NCBI GenBank assembly: GCA_913057785.1
Contig: CAJXPD010000047.1
Location: 1 to 47,186, forward strand
Length of the DNA stretch: 47,186 nt
Direction: 5' to 3'
Origin: an uncultured Lewinella sp.
Lineage (GTDB): Bacteria; Bacteroidota; Bacteroidia; Chitinophagales; Saprospiraceae
Shown here: one piece after another, positions 1-8,673 of the stretch
How positions within the stretch are numbered: the first letter of the stretch is position 1
Layout: each line of letters begins with the position of its first letter
Program-made: the position numbers and the translations under genes
Notes under the pieces: generated by a model
Told to the model about the DNA's origin: nothing
The model's input: the letters and a program-made list of their open reading frames with translations, nothing else
Databases searched by the model: none

Positions 1-146
1 GGAAGATGCTGCGTAATACCATGAAAACTTTCCTAAAGGGAGATCCGTTTTTACAAGATGAATTATTTAGTCTGCGGCCAGAGAGATTATCAGTGGAGGA
101 CTTCGTCGAATTGACTAAGGAGGTGGAAAAGCGTGTCGGCGAATAA
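1..146 (+). CDS. ksgA: KsgA/RsmA 16S rRNA dimethyladenosine transferase, 3' end only
   Basis: Only the last 47 codons lie in the window; the reading frame is codons starting at base 3 and ends at the TAA at 144-146. The residues include KMLRNTMKTF near the window start, then LRPERLSVEDFVELT. This matches the C-terminal helical end of Bacteroidota KsgA (the RRKxLRN segment followed by RPExLSVxxFVxLT). KsgA dimethylates two adjacent adenines in helix 45 of 16S rRNA during small-subunit maturation. The SAM-binding domain lies outside the window, so the assignment rests on the tail alone. The YqeY-like gene follows 39 bp later on the same strand, probably in the same transcript. Confidence 0.75.
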   Translation, partial: KMLRNTMKTFLKGDPFLQDELFSLRPERLSVEDFVELTKEVEKRVGE

Positions 147-185
147 ACTGGCCCAATTACAGAGGACTTTTAAAACCACAACATA

Positions 186-632
186 ATGAGTTTAGAAACA
201 AAAATCATGCAAGACCTCAAAGAGGCCATGCGCAATAAAGATCAAGCAGGGCTAAGAGGTATTAGAGCCATTAAGGCAGCTATTCTATTGGTGAAAACAG
301 ATGGTACCGGCAAGGAATTAGATGAGGCCGGAGAGATTAAATTGCTGCAAAAGCTAGTCAAGCAACGCAAAGACTCATTGGATATTTATCAAAAGCAGGG
401 ACGCGAGGATCTGGCCAAGGTAGAAGAAGAAGAAATTGCAGTAATCGAGCGATACTTGCCAAAGCAATTGGATCCTGCTGAATTGGAAGGAATTATCAAA
501 GAACTAATTGCCGAACTAGGAGCGAGTTCTATGAAAGATATGGGCCGAGTGATGGGTGCTGCTTCGCAGAAATTAGCAGGTAAGGCAGATGGGAAAACCA
601 TCTCGGGCATTGTGAAAGGCCTGTTGTCCTAA
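186..632 (+). CDS. GatB/YqeY domain-containing protein
   Basis: This 148-residue protein fits the usual size of stand-alone YqeY proteins. It begins SLETKIMQDLKEAMRNKD and continues with LRGIRAIKAAI, RKDSLDIYQKQGREDLA and EIAVIERYLPKQLDPAEL, all hallmark positions of the family. The fold is an N-terminal helical domain followed by a small helical domain like the tail of GatB, the amidotransferase subunit that corrects misacylated Gln/Asn-tRNA. YqeY itself has no proven enzymatic activity, and a tRNA-related role is only inferred from the shared domain. No membrane segment or signal peptide is visible. It lies between ksgA and an aldehyde dehydrogenase gene on the same strand. Confidence 0.9.
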   Translation: MSLETKIMQDLKEAMRNKDQAGLRGIRAIKAAILLVKTDGTGKELDEAGEIKLLQKLVKQRKDSLDIYQKQGREDLAKVEEEEIAVIERYLPKQLDPAELEGIIKELIAELGASSMKDMGRVMGAASQKLAGKADGKTISGIVKGLLS

Positions 633-681
633 CTAAAGACTGAACATTAGCTAGTCAAAATAAAACCAGATTATAAACACC

Positions 682-2208
682 ATGGAGAGAGATTTCTTAA
701 AACAATTAGGCCTGGAGGCGAATAATGCTGGAACCAGTACTGGGTCTAAATCCACCAATTCGGGAGATTACATTGCTTCTTACTCACCAGTGGATGGTGC
801 CTTAATCGGGCATGTCAGCCAGACCACGAAAGAGGAATATGAGCAAGTCGTAGCAGCAGCACAGGCTGCATTTTTGGAATGGAGACAACTGCCAGCTCCT
901 AAACGTGGCGAGATTGTTCGTCAGTACGGAGAAGCTTTAAGAAAATACAAGGATCCTCTAGGGCGATTGGTATCCTATGAAATGGGTAAGAGCCTACAAG
1001 AGGGCTGGGGTGAAGTGCAGGAAATGATTGATATCTGTGACTTTGCAGTGGGTTTATCTCGCCAGCTATATGGCTTAAGTATGCACTCTGAGCGCCCATT
1101 GCACCGTATGTACGAACAATGGCACCCACTAGGGATTGTCGGGATTATCTCTGCTTTTAATTTTCCAGTGGCAGTTTGGTCGTGGAATTCCATGATTGCC
1201 ATGGTTTGTGGGGATGTTTGTATCTGGAAGCCATCAGAGAAGACGCCATTATGCGGCGTGGCTTGTCAGAATATCCTGATGGAAGTATTGCAAGCCAATG
1301 ATGTGCCGGAAGGAGTAAGCTGCCTGATCAATGGTGATTACAAGGTGGGAGAGTTTATGACGCATGATGGCAGGGTGCCTCTTGTATCAGCTACAGGAAG
1401 TACGAGAATGGGCAAAATCGTTGCTGCTGCCGTTGGAGCGCGCCTAGGAAAAAGCTTGTTAGAGCTAGGAGGTAATAATGCCATAATCGTTACACCAAGT
1501 GCCGATGTAAATGTAGTACTTACTGGAGCGCTATTTGGTGCAGTAGGTACGGCCGGCCAACGTTGTACCACAACTCGCCGATTGATCATTCACGAAAGTG
1601 TATATGATGAGGTAAAGGCTAAATTGAGCAAAGCTTACGGCCAGCTTCGCATAGGAAATCCTTTGGATCAAAACATGCACGTCGGACCGCTTATCGATAC
1701 TCAGTCCGTAGATAACTACCTTAAGGCGATTGACCGAGTGAAAGAAGAAGGAGGAAGCTTTATTGTTGAAGGGGGCGTGTTGGAAGGAGAGGCCTATAGC
1801 AGCGGGTGCTATGTTAAGCCATGTATTGCGGAAGTGGAAAACCACTTTGCAATTGTGCAACATGAGACTTTTGCTCCTATCCTTTATTTGATTAAGTACA
1901 AAGACCTAGATGAGGCTATTGCCTTGCAGAATGGTGTTCCACAAGGGCTTTCTTCTGCCATCATGACCGATAGCGTGCGAGAAGCAGAGGCTTTCTTATC
2001 CAGTGCTGGCTCGGATTGTGGGATCGCAAACGTGAATATTGGAACCAGTGGTGCAGAAATCGGAGGAGCATTCGGTGGAGAAAAAGAAACGGGAGGTGGC
2101 CGCGAGAGTGGTTCAGACGCCTGGAAGGCTTACATGCGCCGCCAAACCAATACGATTAACTACAGTAAAGAAGTGCCCTTGGCACAAGGAATTAAGTTTG
2201 ATTTGTAA
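682..2208 (+). CDS. ALDH7-family aldehyde dehydrogenase (alpha-aminoadipic semialdehyde dehydrogenase type)
   Basis: This 508-residue NAD-dependent aldehyde dehydrogenase carries the full ALDH core: Asn160 in SAFNFP (oxyanion hole), Glu261 in LLELGGNN (general base) and Cys295 in GTAGQRCTTTRR (nucleophile). The C-terminal run SGAEIGGAFGGEKETGGGRE followed by SGSDAWKAYMRR is diagnostic of the ALDH7 (antiquitin/AmaB) branch. Family members oxidise alpha-aminoadipic semialdehyde/piperideine-6-carboxylate in lysine breakdown, and some act on other semialdehydes. The protein has no signal peptide and should be cytoplasmic. No lysine-catabolism partner is nearby, so the substrate is inferred from family only. 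A strong bidirectional hairpin follows the stop codon. Confidence 0.93.
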   Translation: MERDFLKQLGLEANNAGTSTGSKSTNSGDYIASYSPVDGALIGHVSQTTKEEYEQVVAAAQAAFLEWRQLPAPKRGEIVRQYGEALRKYKDPLGRLVSYEMGKSLQEGWGEVQEMIDICDFAVGLSRQLYGLSMHSERPLHRMYEQWHPLGIVGIISAFNFPVAVWSWNSMIAMVCGDVCIWKPSEKTPLCGVACQNILMEVLQANDVPEGVSCLINGDYKVGEFMTHDGRVPLVSATGSTRMGKIVAAAVGARLGKSLLELGGNNAIIVTPSADVNVVLTGALFGAVGTAGQRCTTTRRLIIHESVYDEVKAKLSKAYGQLRIGNPLDQNMHVGPLIDTQSVDNYLKAIDRVKEEGGSFIVEGGVLEGEAYSSGCYVKPCIAEVENHFAIVQHETFAPILYLIKYKDLDEAIALQNGVPQGLSSAIMTDSVREAEAFLSSAGSDCGIANVNIGTSGAEIGGAFGGEKETGGGRESGSDAWKAYMRRQTNTINYSKEVPLAQGIKFDL

Positions 2209-2220
2209 GACAAAAAACTT

Positions 2221-2246
2221 AGGGGGAATGAAAACTCATTCCCCCT
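2221..2246. terminator. Bidirectional Rho-independent terminator
   Basis: A perfect 11-bp stem (2221-2231 with 2236-2246) closes a 4-base AAAC loop. It sits between the convergent aldehyde dehydrogenase and nucleotidyltransferase genes. On + it is followed by TTTATATTTT. On - it is followed after a few bases by a run of six T. It can therefore end transcription from both sides. Confidence 0.88.
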
Positions 2247-2253
2247 TTATATT

Positions 2254-3225
2254 TTAAGCATTTACAGCAGCTTCCCAAAGTGGAGATGGATACCTTCCTT
2301 CTCTGACAAGTTTTGAAAAAGCTTCCTGCACAATCGGCTTGTCGTCCTTATAGGTGACGCCATACCAACGATCTTCACTGACTAGTACCTTCACCTCAAT
2401 TCTTCCGTCGTTGATGTAGTTGTCCACGAATAATGGAATATAGAACTCTGCCTTAGGTTGATCTTGGTGATCCTGCACAAATTGTACAAAATCCTTCGTG
2501 ATCTCGTCGAATATACTGTGGTGAAAGCCCCAGAAATTCATTGAAACCAAATCGTCATTTTTTAAAGGATACAATTGATCATCCTCACCGAGATAGTGGA
2601 TAACTCCCTCTACCCTCCGGATCTTATGTCTTTCATTCACCTCCGTGAGCATATGCTGATCATCCATAGTAGCTACACCTCTATTGACCGTACCATGATC
2701 GGAAAGCGTATTACTAATGACATACCCTACCATTGATTGCGTCTTAGGTGTGCAATCATTGATTAGGAAATGGGCCATGGTTTTAAAACCATCAATACCG
2801 TAATAATCGTCTGCATTAATTACGGCAAAGGGCTCGTTAATTAGATCTTTAGCTACCAGGACGGCATGCCCAGTTCCCCATGGTTTCAGGCGTTCAGGAA
2901 ATTCCGTGATGCCCTCCACAGGGCTATCAAATTCCTGAAAGGCATATTCAATCGCTATTTTTCCTTCAAACTGACTGCCTATCTTTTCTTTAAATGCTGC
3001 TTCAATCTCTTTCCGAATAACGAAGACGACCTTCCCAAATCCAGCGTTGATCGCATCGTAGATAGAGTACTCGATAATTGTTTCGCCTGTAGGTCCAACA
3101 GCATCTACCTGTTTCAGACCGCCATAGCGACTTCCCATTCCAGCAGCTAAGATCAAAAGCGTAGGTTTCACTGGCTCGTGGTTTTTAAGTGATGAAAGAA
3201 TGACTTCTCCTGACTTAGTTGACAT
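2254..3225 (-). CDS. Sugar-phosphate nucleotidyltransferase family protein
   Basis: This 323-residue protein has the NTP-transferase signature LILAAGMGSRYGGLKQVD at residues 24-41, which binds the nucleotide phosphates. It is followed by GPTGETIIEYSIYDAI, and by INADDYYG with the acidic residues that bind metal. It belongs to a group of stand-alone nucleotidyltransferases common in Bacteroidota and Firmicutes whose exact sugar substrate is not set by sequence. It is likely cytoplasmic and makes an NDP-sugar. The predicted start gives an N-terminal extension of about 20 residues before the conserved core. A GTG at residue 19 would start just before it, so the true start is uncertain. It converges on the aldehyde dehydrogenase gene. 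Confidence 0.82.
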   Translation of the reverse strand: MSTKSGEVILSSLKNHEPVKPTLLILAAGMGSRYGGLKQVDAVGPTGETIIEYSIYDAINAGFGKVVFVIRKEIEAAFKEKIGSQFEGKIAIEYAFQEFDSPVEGITEFPERLKPWGTGHAVLVAKDLINEPFAVINADDYYGIDGFKTMAHFLINDCTPKTQSMVGYVISNTLSDHGTVNRGVATMDDQHMLTEVNERHKIRRVEGVIHYLGEDDQLYPLKNDDLVSMNFWGFHHSIFDEITKDFVQFVQDHQDQPKAEFYIPLFVDNYINDGRIEVKVLVSEDRWYGVTYKDDKPIVQEAFSKLVREGRYPSPLWEAAVNA

Positions 3226-3556
3226 ATACCTTCGCAGTTAGATCAGTCAAAGCCTTATCTGTTATTTAGAAATTAAAGTGTTGACATAGAAGGGCCTCAG
3301 TGGATGGCGTTGTTTGTCTTTCCTTCAAGGTTTGTTTACGGTAGCCTAAAGACCGAGGAATTATTTTGAATCTACCCATCCCTGAACAGACGGATTGTCC
3401 TCGATTGAAGTGACAGAGCATCATTACTCTGCTCTCTTACTGACCGCAATGTTAACATTTTGCCACCATAAGCCCTAACTTCTAGGCCCTATTTATAGGA
3501 GACTAAACGGTTTTTCCTACGTCTTGTTGCGATAAACTCGAATGAAGGGAAAGTAT
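3226..3556. other. Gene-free interval of about 330 bp
   Basis: I see no credible coding sequence or RNA gene here. It holds the upstream region of the - strand nucleotidyltransferase and the downstream region of the 231-residue protein. It contains a 12-bp perfect palindrome (3448-3459, centred on GTTAAC) and a weak 6-bp stem (AGAGCA/TGCTCT near 3412-3433). Neither has a U-tract or a known role. Confidence 0.5.
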
Positions 3557-4252
3557 TTATGGGGTGGTGGAGCGGGTATGCTGGGCTTCTTTTTTGGCGA
3601 TTGTAGCTTTGATAAAGGCATTTACTTCTTGGTCAATTTGCCAGCGGTGGACAAGTGATCCAAATAAGAGGATAAAACACCCTAATCCGAAGATTAAGTT
3701 TCGACTGAGTTCTACTGACATTGTCCAATCGCCCATAAAGGGACGAACAAATAATACCTCTACACAGATGATGATTGCTGCTAGGAAAAACATCAGAATA
3801 CTTGCCGCTCGGGAATGCCGAATGATGGCCGGGTTCATTTTTCGAAGGCACTTCTTTAAGAATTGGCCAACCTCCTCTTTTTCTGGGTTGATTCGGACCA
3901 GTTCACGGAGGATGTAGTCAGCCTTTTTATAAGACAAGGTATTATAAAAGGAAGCCGCCTTTCTGAATAAGAGATGATAAAAAACATCCTTACCGTCCAA
4001 ATACTTGATGTTATTATTGATGCTGTACTCAATTACATAGTCTACCAGCAGTAGGTGCTTCCGGTAGGAGCCAATCTCAAACAAAGCATCAGTATAAGCG
4101 AACAGTAATTCGAAAAACTCTTGAAATTCTAGCCCTTTAATATCATCCTCCCGTTCTTCATAAAAGCGCACCATATCTCGATAGGCCTTTTCATCAAGCG
4201 CCTTGAAGTCACGATAAATTTTCGAGTGATATGTGGATTTAAAGGTTGACAT
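3557..4252 (-). CDS. Unrecognised membrane protein with TPR-like helical N-terminus
   Basis: I do not recognise a named family in this 231-residue protein. Residues 1-145 are helix-rich with a repeat-like pattern, e.g. FRKAASFYNTLSYKKADYIL then LRELVRINPEKEEVG, which resembles tetratricopeptide repeats. Two hydrophobic spans follow: about 150-170 (ILMFFLAAIIICVEVLF) and about 182-203 (LSRNLIFGLGCFILLFGSLV). A short charged tail ends the protein. There is no N-terminal signal peptide, so the helical domain is probably cytoplasmic and anchored by the C-terminal hairpin. The start lies 7 bp downstream of the stop of the cyclase-family gene on the same strand, so the two are very likely cotranscribed. 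Function unknown. Confidence 0.7.
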   Translation of the reverse strand: MSTFKSTYHSKIYRDFKALDEKAYRDMVRFYEEREDDIKGLEFQEFFELLFAYTDALFEIGSYRKHLLLVDYVIEYSINNNIKYLDGKDVFYHLLFRKAASFYNTLSYKKADYILRELVRINPEKEEVGQFLKKCLRKMNPAIIRHSRAASILMFFLAAIIICVEVLFVRPFMGDWTMSVELSRNLIFGLGCFILLFGSLVHRWQIDQEVNAFIKATIAKKEAQHTRSTTP

Positions 4253-4259
4253 TAGAACG

Positions 4260-5009
4260 TTATAAAAGGCTGTATAAAATCGGCTTGCTTGGACTTACAT
4301 CCAAATCAAGGCTCGTAATCTGGAGGTTTAACAAATATAGTCCGTCTTTGATCTCATTATGTACGTAAATTAATTCACTAATGGTGCACTTTTGTCGGAC
4401 ATTGTCGGGATATTTCCAAAAGGCTCGATGGGCTAACAATTTACCTTCATCCTCCTCCCGGTCAACGGAAGGAAGATCAATCAACAGATGTTGGATACCG
4501 CAATCTACAAGATAGTGGACGGCATTCTTATCTAGATAAGGAGGGTTAGTGCCAGAGTAAGAGTGAGTTAGTTTCCAGTCCTCATTCGGAAGGGTTCTAA
4601 TAATAAAGGCTTCCGCTTCCCCTGGGTGTAATAATTCCTGAATCAAGTCTACATCTATTCTTCGGTCTCCATTATCTAGACGTCTTGGGTACAGGCTTAC
4701 CAACTTTGCAATAAAGTGAAATTGTTTCAGGTGATCATTGATTACATGTCGTTCCTTAGCGATGTGACCCACGCATTCGGTGTGTGTGCCATTGCCATGT
4801 GGATTCATTTTTACATTAAAAAAATTGACAAGTCCCCCTTCTGTAGTTGAACCGATAAATTCTCCTGAACGGACTGGACTCATTTCAGGGTAGGGGGCAT
4901 AAAAGCAGTTAGGATTGTCCATCCCATCTCGAAGTGGAATGGAAATGTCTAGCGGCTGCTGGAGATTGGCGCTATAGGTGTGTTCAAGATGTTTGATATG
5001 CACGATCAT
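4260..5009 (-). CDS. Cyclase-family (kynurenine formamidase-like) metal-dependent hydrolase
   Basis: This 249-residue protein opens with the LDISIPLRDG strand typical of the cyclase family (PF04199). It has the metal-site region NPHGNGTHTECVGHI at about residues 70-84. Canonical members carry HxGTHxDxPxH. Here the Asp is Glu and the Pro is Val, while the His residues remain, so metal binding is plausible but the active site is a variant. Families with this fold hydrolyse formyl-kynurenine or other amides and lactones. No tryptophan-catabolism gene is nearby, so the substrate is open. It is cytoplasmic by appearance. It leads a two-gene - strand unit with the TPR-like membrane protein. A terminator for the upstream genes lies about 60 bp before its start. 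Confidence 0.8.
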   Translation of the reverse strand: MIVHIKHLEHTYSANLQQPLDISIPLRDGMDNPNCFYAPYPEMSPVRSGEFIGSTTEGGLVNFFNVKMNPHGNGTHTECVGHIAKERHVINDHLKQFHFIAKLVSLYPRRLDNGDRRIDVDLIQELLHPGEAEAFIIRTLPNEDWKLTHSYSGTNPPYLDKNAVHYLVDCGIQHLLIDLPSVDREEDEGKLLAHRAFWKYPDNVRQKCTISELIYVHNEIKDGLYLLNLQITSLDLDVSPSKPILYSLL

Positions 5010-5069
5010 GACAAAAAAACAACATTTTTCGAGCGTCTAATATTGTAAGGCAGAACCTTAAAATACAAA

Positions 5070-5099
5070 AGTTTGTCTCAATCGAAATCGAGACAAACT
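5070..5099 (-). terminator. Rho-independent terminator of the DUF1800-DUF1501 unit
   Basis: A perfect 10-bp stem (5070-5079 with 5090-5099) has a 10-base loop. Read on the - strand it is followed by TTTGTATTTT. It lies about 215 bp past the DUF1501 stop codon and before the cyclase-family gene, separating the two units. The long untranslated stretch 5100-5313 contains no gene. It includes a second, AT-rich hairpin (5173-5179 with 5186-5192) nested in a GACTGG/CCAGTC pair. Confidence 0.8.
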
Positions 5100-5313
5100 A
5101 AGAGACATCTACTTCATGCTGGGTCTTCTAGACTTTCAGGAGTTGTATCACGTTTTGAATAGAAACAGACTGGTATTTAGCACCATAAATACGGCCGCCA
5201 GTCCAACAGAAAGACATTGAGAATGACCTACGGTCCACTTAACAAACTAATGCGAGAAAACATCTTAACATCTTTCGGACTGGCGACTCTGGGTATGAAG
5301 ACTACTGATGCTG

Positions 5314-6948
5314 TTATTTAGCTATGCGAATTTTATTGCTGTAAGCCCTTCTCCCGGCCATAATATGGTACACGTAGATCCCGGAGGATATCCGATTGCC
5401 CCAAGTTTGGAAATTATGGCGATGAGTCCCTGACATTTGATAGCCTTCGAAGAGGGTTTCTACCGGACGTCCTAGGATGTCAAAGATTTGGACCTTGACA
5501 GGCATCGATTCCGGCAGCGTATACTCCACCACGATTCGCCCTTGATCATATAAGGCTCGATGATTGAGTAAAGCGGCTTGTTGGTCTACCGTCGAAGTTG
5601 GAGTTTGACAAGTCAAGCCTAGTTCCGGTAGTCGTTCAAAACTGCGACCAAGTACTTCATCGACCAAATTGGGATCAATGCAGAGCCAATTCTCGAGTAC
5701 TGTACTGTAGATCTGGCGAAAATCGAGGTCATATTGTAGGTTGCCCACTTGATCTAGATTCTGGAGATCGGGAGCAGCCCCTAGGAATCCATTCCCGTTT
5801 AAGCCTTCACCAAATAGGATCATTGGTGCAGCGGCTCCGTGGTCGGTCCCTCCCGATGCATTCTGTTCAATTCTTCTGCCAAACTCTGAGAAGGACATGC
5901 TTAGCACCCTATGAGCCATGCCTGAAGCTGCCAGGTCTTCATAAAAAGCCTTTACTGAAGTTGTTAAATTGTACATCAAGTTCGGGTGAGTTCCATTTTG
6001 ATTGGCGTGGGTATCAAACCCATCTAGGGTGACCATGTACAATTTAGTTTCTAAGCCTCCCTTGATTAATCTGGCCACCAAGGCTAGTTGCTCCCCTAGA
6101 TTTGGCCCATACTCAACCGTATTGGTGCCTACTTCATAGGCTGAGGCTATAATTTCGGCATAACGGAATGTGCTATTGGCCACCGTACGTACAAAACTTA
6201 ATTGCTCTCCGTAGTAGCATTCAGGAACATCCAGGGCGTTGTATAGCTCTCCGTTTTGGGCGATCTGGAATAATTCCTCTGGCTCATTTACAAACACCCC
6301 CATGTTGACCCCTTCTTCATTATTGAAGGTCAAGGTGCCGGTACTACCAATTTGAATGGCCTGGGGGGATTCTGGAGGGTCGGTAACATAATCAGGGTAC
6401 TGGCGATCTAACAATCGTCCCAGCCAACCACTGGAATCTAAGGTGTTGGCATCACTGGAGGAGGACCAGATATCTGTAGATCGGAAGTGAGAGAGGTTTT
6501 GGTCTTCATAGCCTACACTGTTCACCACCTTCATTGCTCCATCTTCCCACATCTCCTGCACGCTAGCCATGGTATTAGGCATGGCAAAACTGTCATTTAA
6601 GTTAATCAGTTGATCTTCAGGGATGGCAATAGTAGGGCGGTAATTTTTATAGGTGCCGTAATCAAAAATGGGCACTATCATATTCAAACCATCATTCCCG
6701 CCTTTGAATCGAATCAGAACCAAAATATTATCTGATTCTGTGGTGTTTAGGGCCATGCCTAAGGGAGCAGATGAAAGGGCAGTCAGCGGCGTTCGGCCAA
6801 GCAACATGGAAACGCTACCGGCAATACCCAGGTTTTTCATGAAAGTCCGGCGACTCCAGCTTTGGTGATCGTGTGCATGGGCCGCACCATGTTCAAGTGC
6901 ACTGCCAAATCGGCCTTTCGGTTTTTGATCTTTATGATGATTACACAT
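5314..6948 (-). CDS. DUF1501 family protein with Tat signal and T9SS-like C-terminal domain
   Basis: This 544-residue protein has a twin-arginine signal, SRRTFMKNLGIAGSVSMLLG at about residues 32-51, preceded by a His-rich start. The DUF1501 core follows, with LIRFKGGNDGLNMIVP at about 82-97, FRSTDIWSS, and a late DHGAAAPMILFGEGLNGNGF segment. DUF1501 is related to the sulfatase/alkaline-phosphatase-like fold, but its activity is not established. The last about 75 residues (VVEYTLPESMPVKVQIFDIL... SSGIYVYHIMAGRRAYSNKI) resemble a type A T9SS sorting domain. The DUF1800 gene lies 49 bp upstream on the same strand, a pairing that recurs in Bacteroidota and Planctomycetes. The combination of Tat export and a T9SS tail is unusual. 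Confidence 0.9.
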   Translation of the reverse strand: MCNHHKDQKPKGRFGSALEHGAAHAHDHQSWSRRTFMKNLGIAGSVSMLLGRTPLTALSSAPLGMALNTTESDNILVLIRFKGGNDGLNMIVPIFDYGTYKNYRPTIAIPEDQLINLNDSFAMPNTMASVQEMWEDGAMKVVNSVGYEDQNLSHFRSTDIWSSSSDANTLDSSGWLGRLLDRQYPDYVTDPPESPQAIQIGSTGTLTFNNEEGVNMGVFVNEPEELFQIAQNGELYNALDVPECYYGEQLSFVRTVANSTFRYAEIIASAYEVGTNTVEYGPNLGEQLALVARLIKGGLETKLYMVTLDGFDTHANQNGTHPNLMYNLTTSVKAFYEDLAASGMAHRVLSMSFSEFGRRIEQNASGGTDHGAAAPMILFGEGLNGNGFLGAAPDLQNLDQVGNLQYDLDFRQIYSTVLENWLCIDPNLVDEVLGRSFERLPELGLTCQTPTSTVDQQAALLNHRALYDQGRIVVEYTLPESMPVKVQIFDILGRPVETLFEGYQMSGTHRHNFQTWGNRISSGIYVYHIMAGRRAYSNKIRIAK

Positions 6949-6997
6949 GGTAATTGAATTTTGAATTTAAGATGAGCGAGATACCAATCAGCGGGAT

Positions 6998-8431
6998 TTA
7001 CTGCATTTGGAATTCAGGAAGTCGAGCAAAATGTCGAATCAATAGGGCAATTTGGATGGGTACAGTATCCCATTCCAGGTTCCAATCACCACTATCAAAG
7101 TAGTTTTGAGGGACTTCCCACTTGAGTACGGTAGCTGCGCTATCATACATTTCTGGAGAATACAGACCGTTTGAGAGGAAATAGTCTGCAAATACTTGAG
7201 CGATGAAGTAAGGATCATTTGAACTATCCGTAAGGCTTTTGGCTAGCTCACGGAAAAATTCAGGTTGGTTTTCGTAGATGTAAAAAATGATAAAGTCCAA
7301 TCCTTGCCAACGGCCGGTGAGGCTATTGCTATCCATCCAGCTTCGATTACCTGGCCAACCCGCTACATCTACTGGGCTGAACAAGGTATGACCTAGATTG
7401 AAGCCCAGGTAGCCAATTCCTTCTACCACCTCCTCGTTAACAGGTACGCCCGATTCACGTACGAAACTGATAAGACAATCCAAGGGGCTCTTGACAATAG
7501 TACCCGAAACATAAGTGTCAAAGAAGTGCTCACTTTTAAAGAGCTGTCTAATGACTGGCGCTAGCTCAAACCCACTTTCTTGGAAGGTAGTGGCTAGTTC
7601 CGCTACTATGGCATCATCCATCTGAGGATGAACAAAATGCTCGTAAAGTTTCCCACATATATACTTGGCAATTAGTTCGGCTCGATCTTCGAAGAGGATA
7701 TCATGGAGTTCATCATATCCCCAGTTTCCCGTTTTACCAAAGACCGTTTTCTCTCCATCGTCATGGTAGACATTGACGAAGCCTATCGGGCCACAAGGAG
7801 AGAAATAGCCGACCCAACCGGTGAGCGCACGCGCCGCCTCCTGAATATCTTCCTGGGTGTAGCCGTTGTCTTGCCCTAAGGTAAATAGCTCGAATAATTC
7901 TCTAGCGTAGTTTTCATTTGGTTCAATATTGGTATTTTGGACGCCATTTAGGAAGACTAGCATAGCGGGGGTTCTCCCCATTTCATGGGTAAAGGTCTTG
8001 AAGTTACCAAAGGCGTATTGTTGTAGGAGTTTATGATATTGGTAGAGTTGCGAAGGACATTGGTAGCTTTCGAAACGAGTCACAAAATGGCTGTGCCAAA
8101 ACAAAGCCATTTTCTCCCGAAATCCGTTGGAGATCATATCTCTTACCCATTGCAGAATCCAACTGATTACCTGCTCTTGACGTTGCTCGTTAAAGTCATC
8201 ATAGTCACTGATCAGCCAATCTGCCCATTCTGGAGCGGTAGGAAGCGGTAAATCTAGGGCTTCATCCAAAATCTGATCTACTAGATCGGAAGCGCTTTTT
8301 GTCATACCTTCCTCAACTTGTTGGGGCGTAGCGCCAAAGCCCATTCGGCGGTAGAGGTGTAGTACCTGGTCCTGTGTGAGGTTGCCCACGTATGGGGCAA
8401 GCGTACCATTGGCACAGTTTGTAACCGGCAT
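6998..8431 (-). CDS. DUF1800 family protein
   Basis: The 477 residues match DUF1800 along their length: LYRRMGFGATPQQVEEGM near residue 27, MALFWHSHFVTRFES, FLNGVQNTNIEPNENYAREL, FELFTLGQ, and ARALTGW. A late segment, DVAGWPGNRSWMDSNSLTGR, is also typical. The function of the family is not known; it is usually encoded next to DUF1501. No signal peptide or lipobox is present, and an in-frame stop (TAA) lies only a few codons upstream of the ATG, so the start cannot be extended to include one. The protein may reach its site together with the Tat-targeted DUF1501 partner encoded just downstream. It is the first gene of that unit. Confidence 0.9.
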   Translation of the reverse strand: MPVTNCANGTLAPYVGNLTQDQVLHLYRRMGFGATPQQVEEGMTKSASDLVDQILDEALDLPLPTAPEWADWLISDYDDFNEQRQEQVISWILQWVRDMISNGFREKMALFWHSHFVTRFESYQCPSQLYQYHKLLQQYAFGNFKTFTHEMGRTPAMLVFLNGVQNTNIEPNENYARELFELFTLGQDNGYTQEDIQEAARALTGWVGYFSPCGPIGFVNVYHDDGEKTVFGKTGNWGYDELHDILFEDRAELIAKYICGKLYEHFVHPQMDDAIVAELATTFQESGFELAPVIRQLFKSEHFFDTYVSGTIVKSPLDCLISFVRESGVPVNEEVVEGIGYLGFNLGHTLFSPVDVAGWPGNRSWMDSNSLTGRWQGLDFIIFYIYENQPEFFRELAKSLTDSSNDPYFIAQVFADYFLSNGLYSPEMYDSAATVLKWEVPQNYFDSGDWNLEWDTVPIQIALLIRHFARLPEFQMQ

Positions 8432-8602
8432 AGTTAATAGCTTTTAGTGAATTAAGAACAATTCAACCTTCTCCGATAATCATTTGTGGGTAGCATTTTA
8501 GCGAGAAGGATTGCAACCTACGGAAGCAAGAGTTTTAGCTAAAGGGCTGACTTAATAGCACAAAAATTGTCAGAGAATCCAATTCAATTGATTCTTCGAG
8601 GT

Positions 8603-8634
8603 TTTGTTGATGTAAACGAGCTACCTTATTTTTA
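8603..8634 (+). promoter_or_regulatory. Candidate Bacteroidota promoter for the metallophosphatase
   Basis: TTTG at 8603-8606 is followed after 20 bp by TATTTTTA at 8627-8634, close to the TTTG-N19-TAnnTTTG pattern. It would give a leader of about 30 nt before the ATG at 8674. The -7 element lacks its final G. Confidence 0.35.
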
Positions 8635-8673
8635 CCCTACCTTAGTTTTTTATTTTTTGAAAAAAAGAAATCT

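Noticed and set aside
2866..3150. Frame on + opposite the nucleotidyltransferase gene
   Set aside because: It lies wholly inside a well-conserved - strand gene and has no family resemblance; similar overlapping frames elsewhere were rejected for the same reason.
8569..8600. Hairpin AGAAT-CAATT/AATTG-ATTCT in the divergent region before the phosphatase gene
   Set aside because: It is short, AT-rich and bulged, with no U-tract; this is likely by chance.
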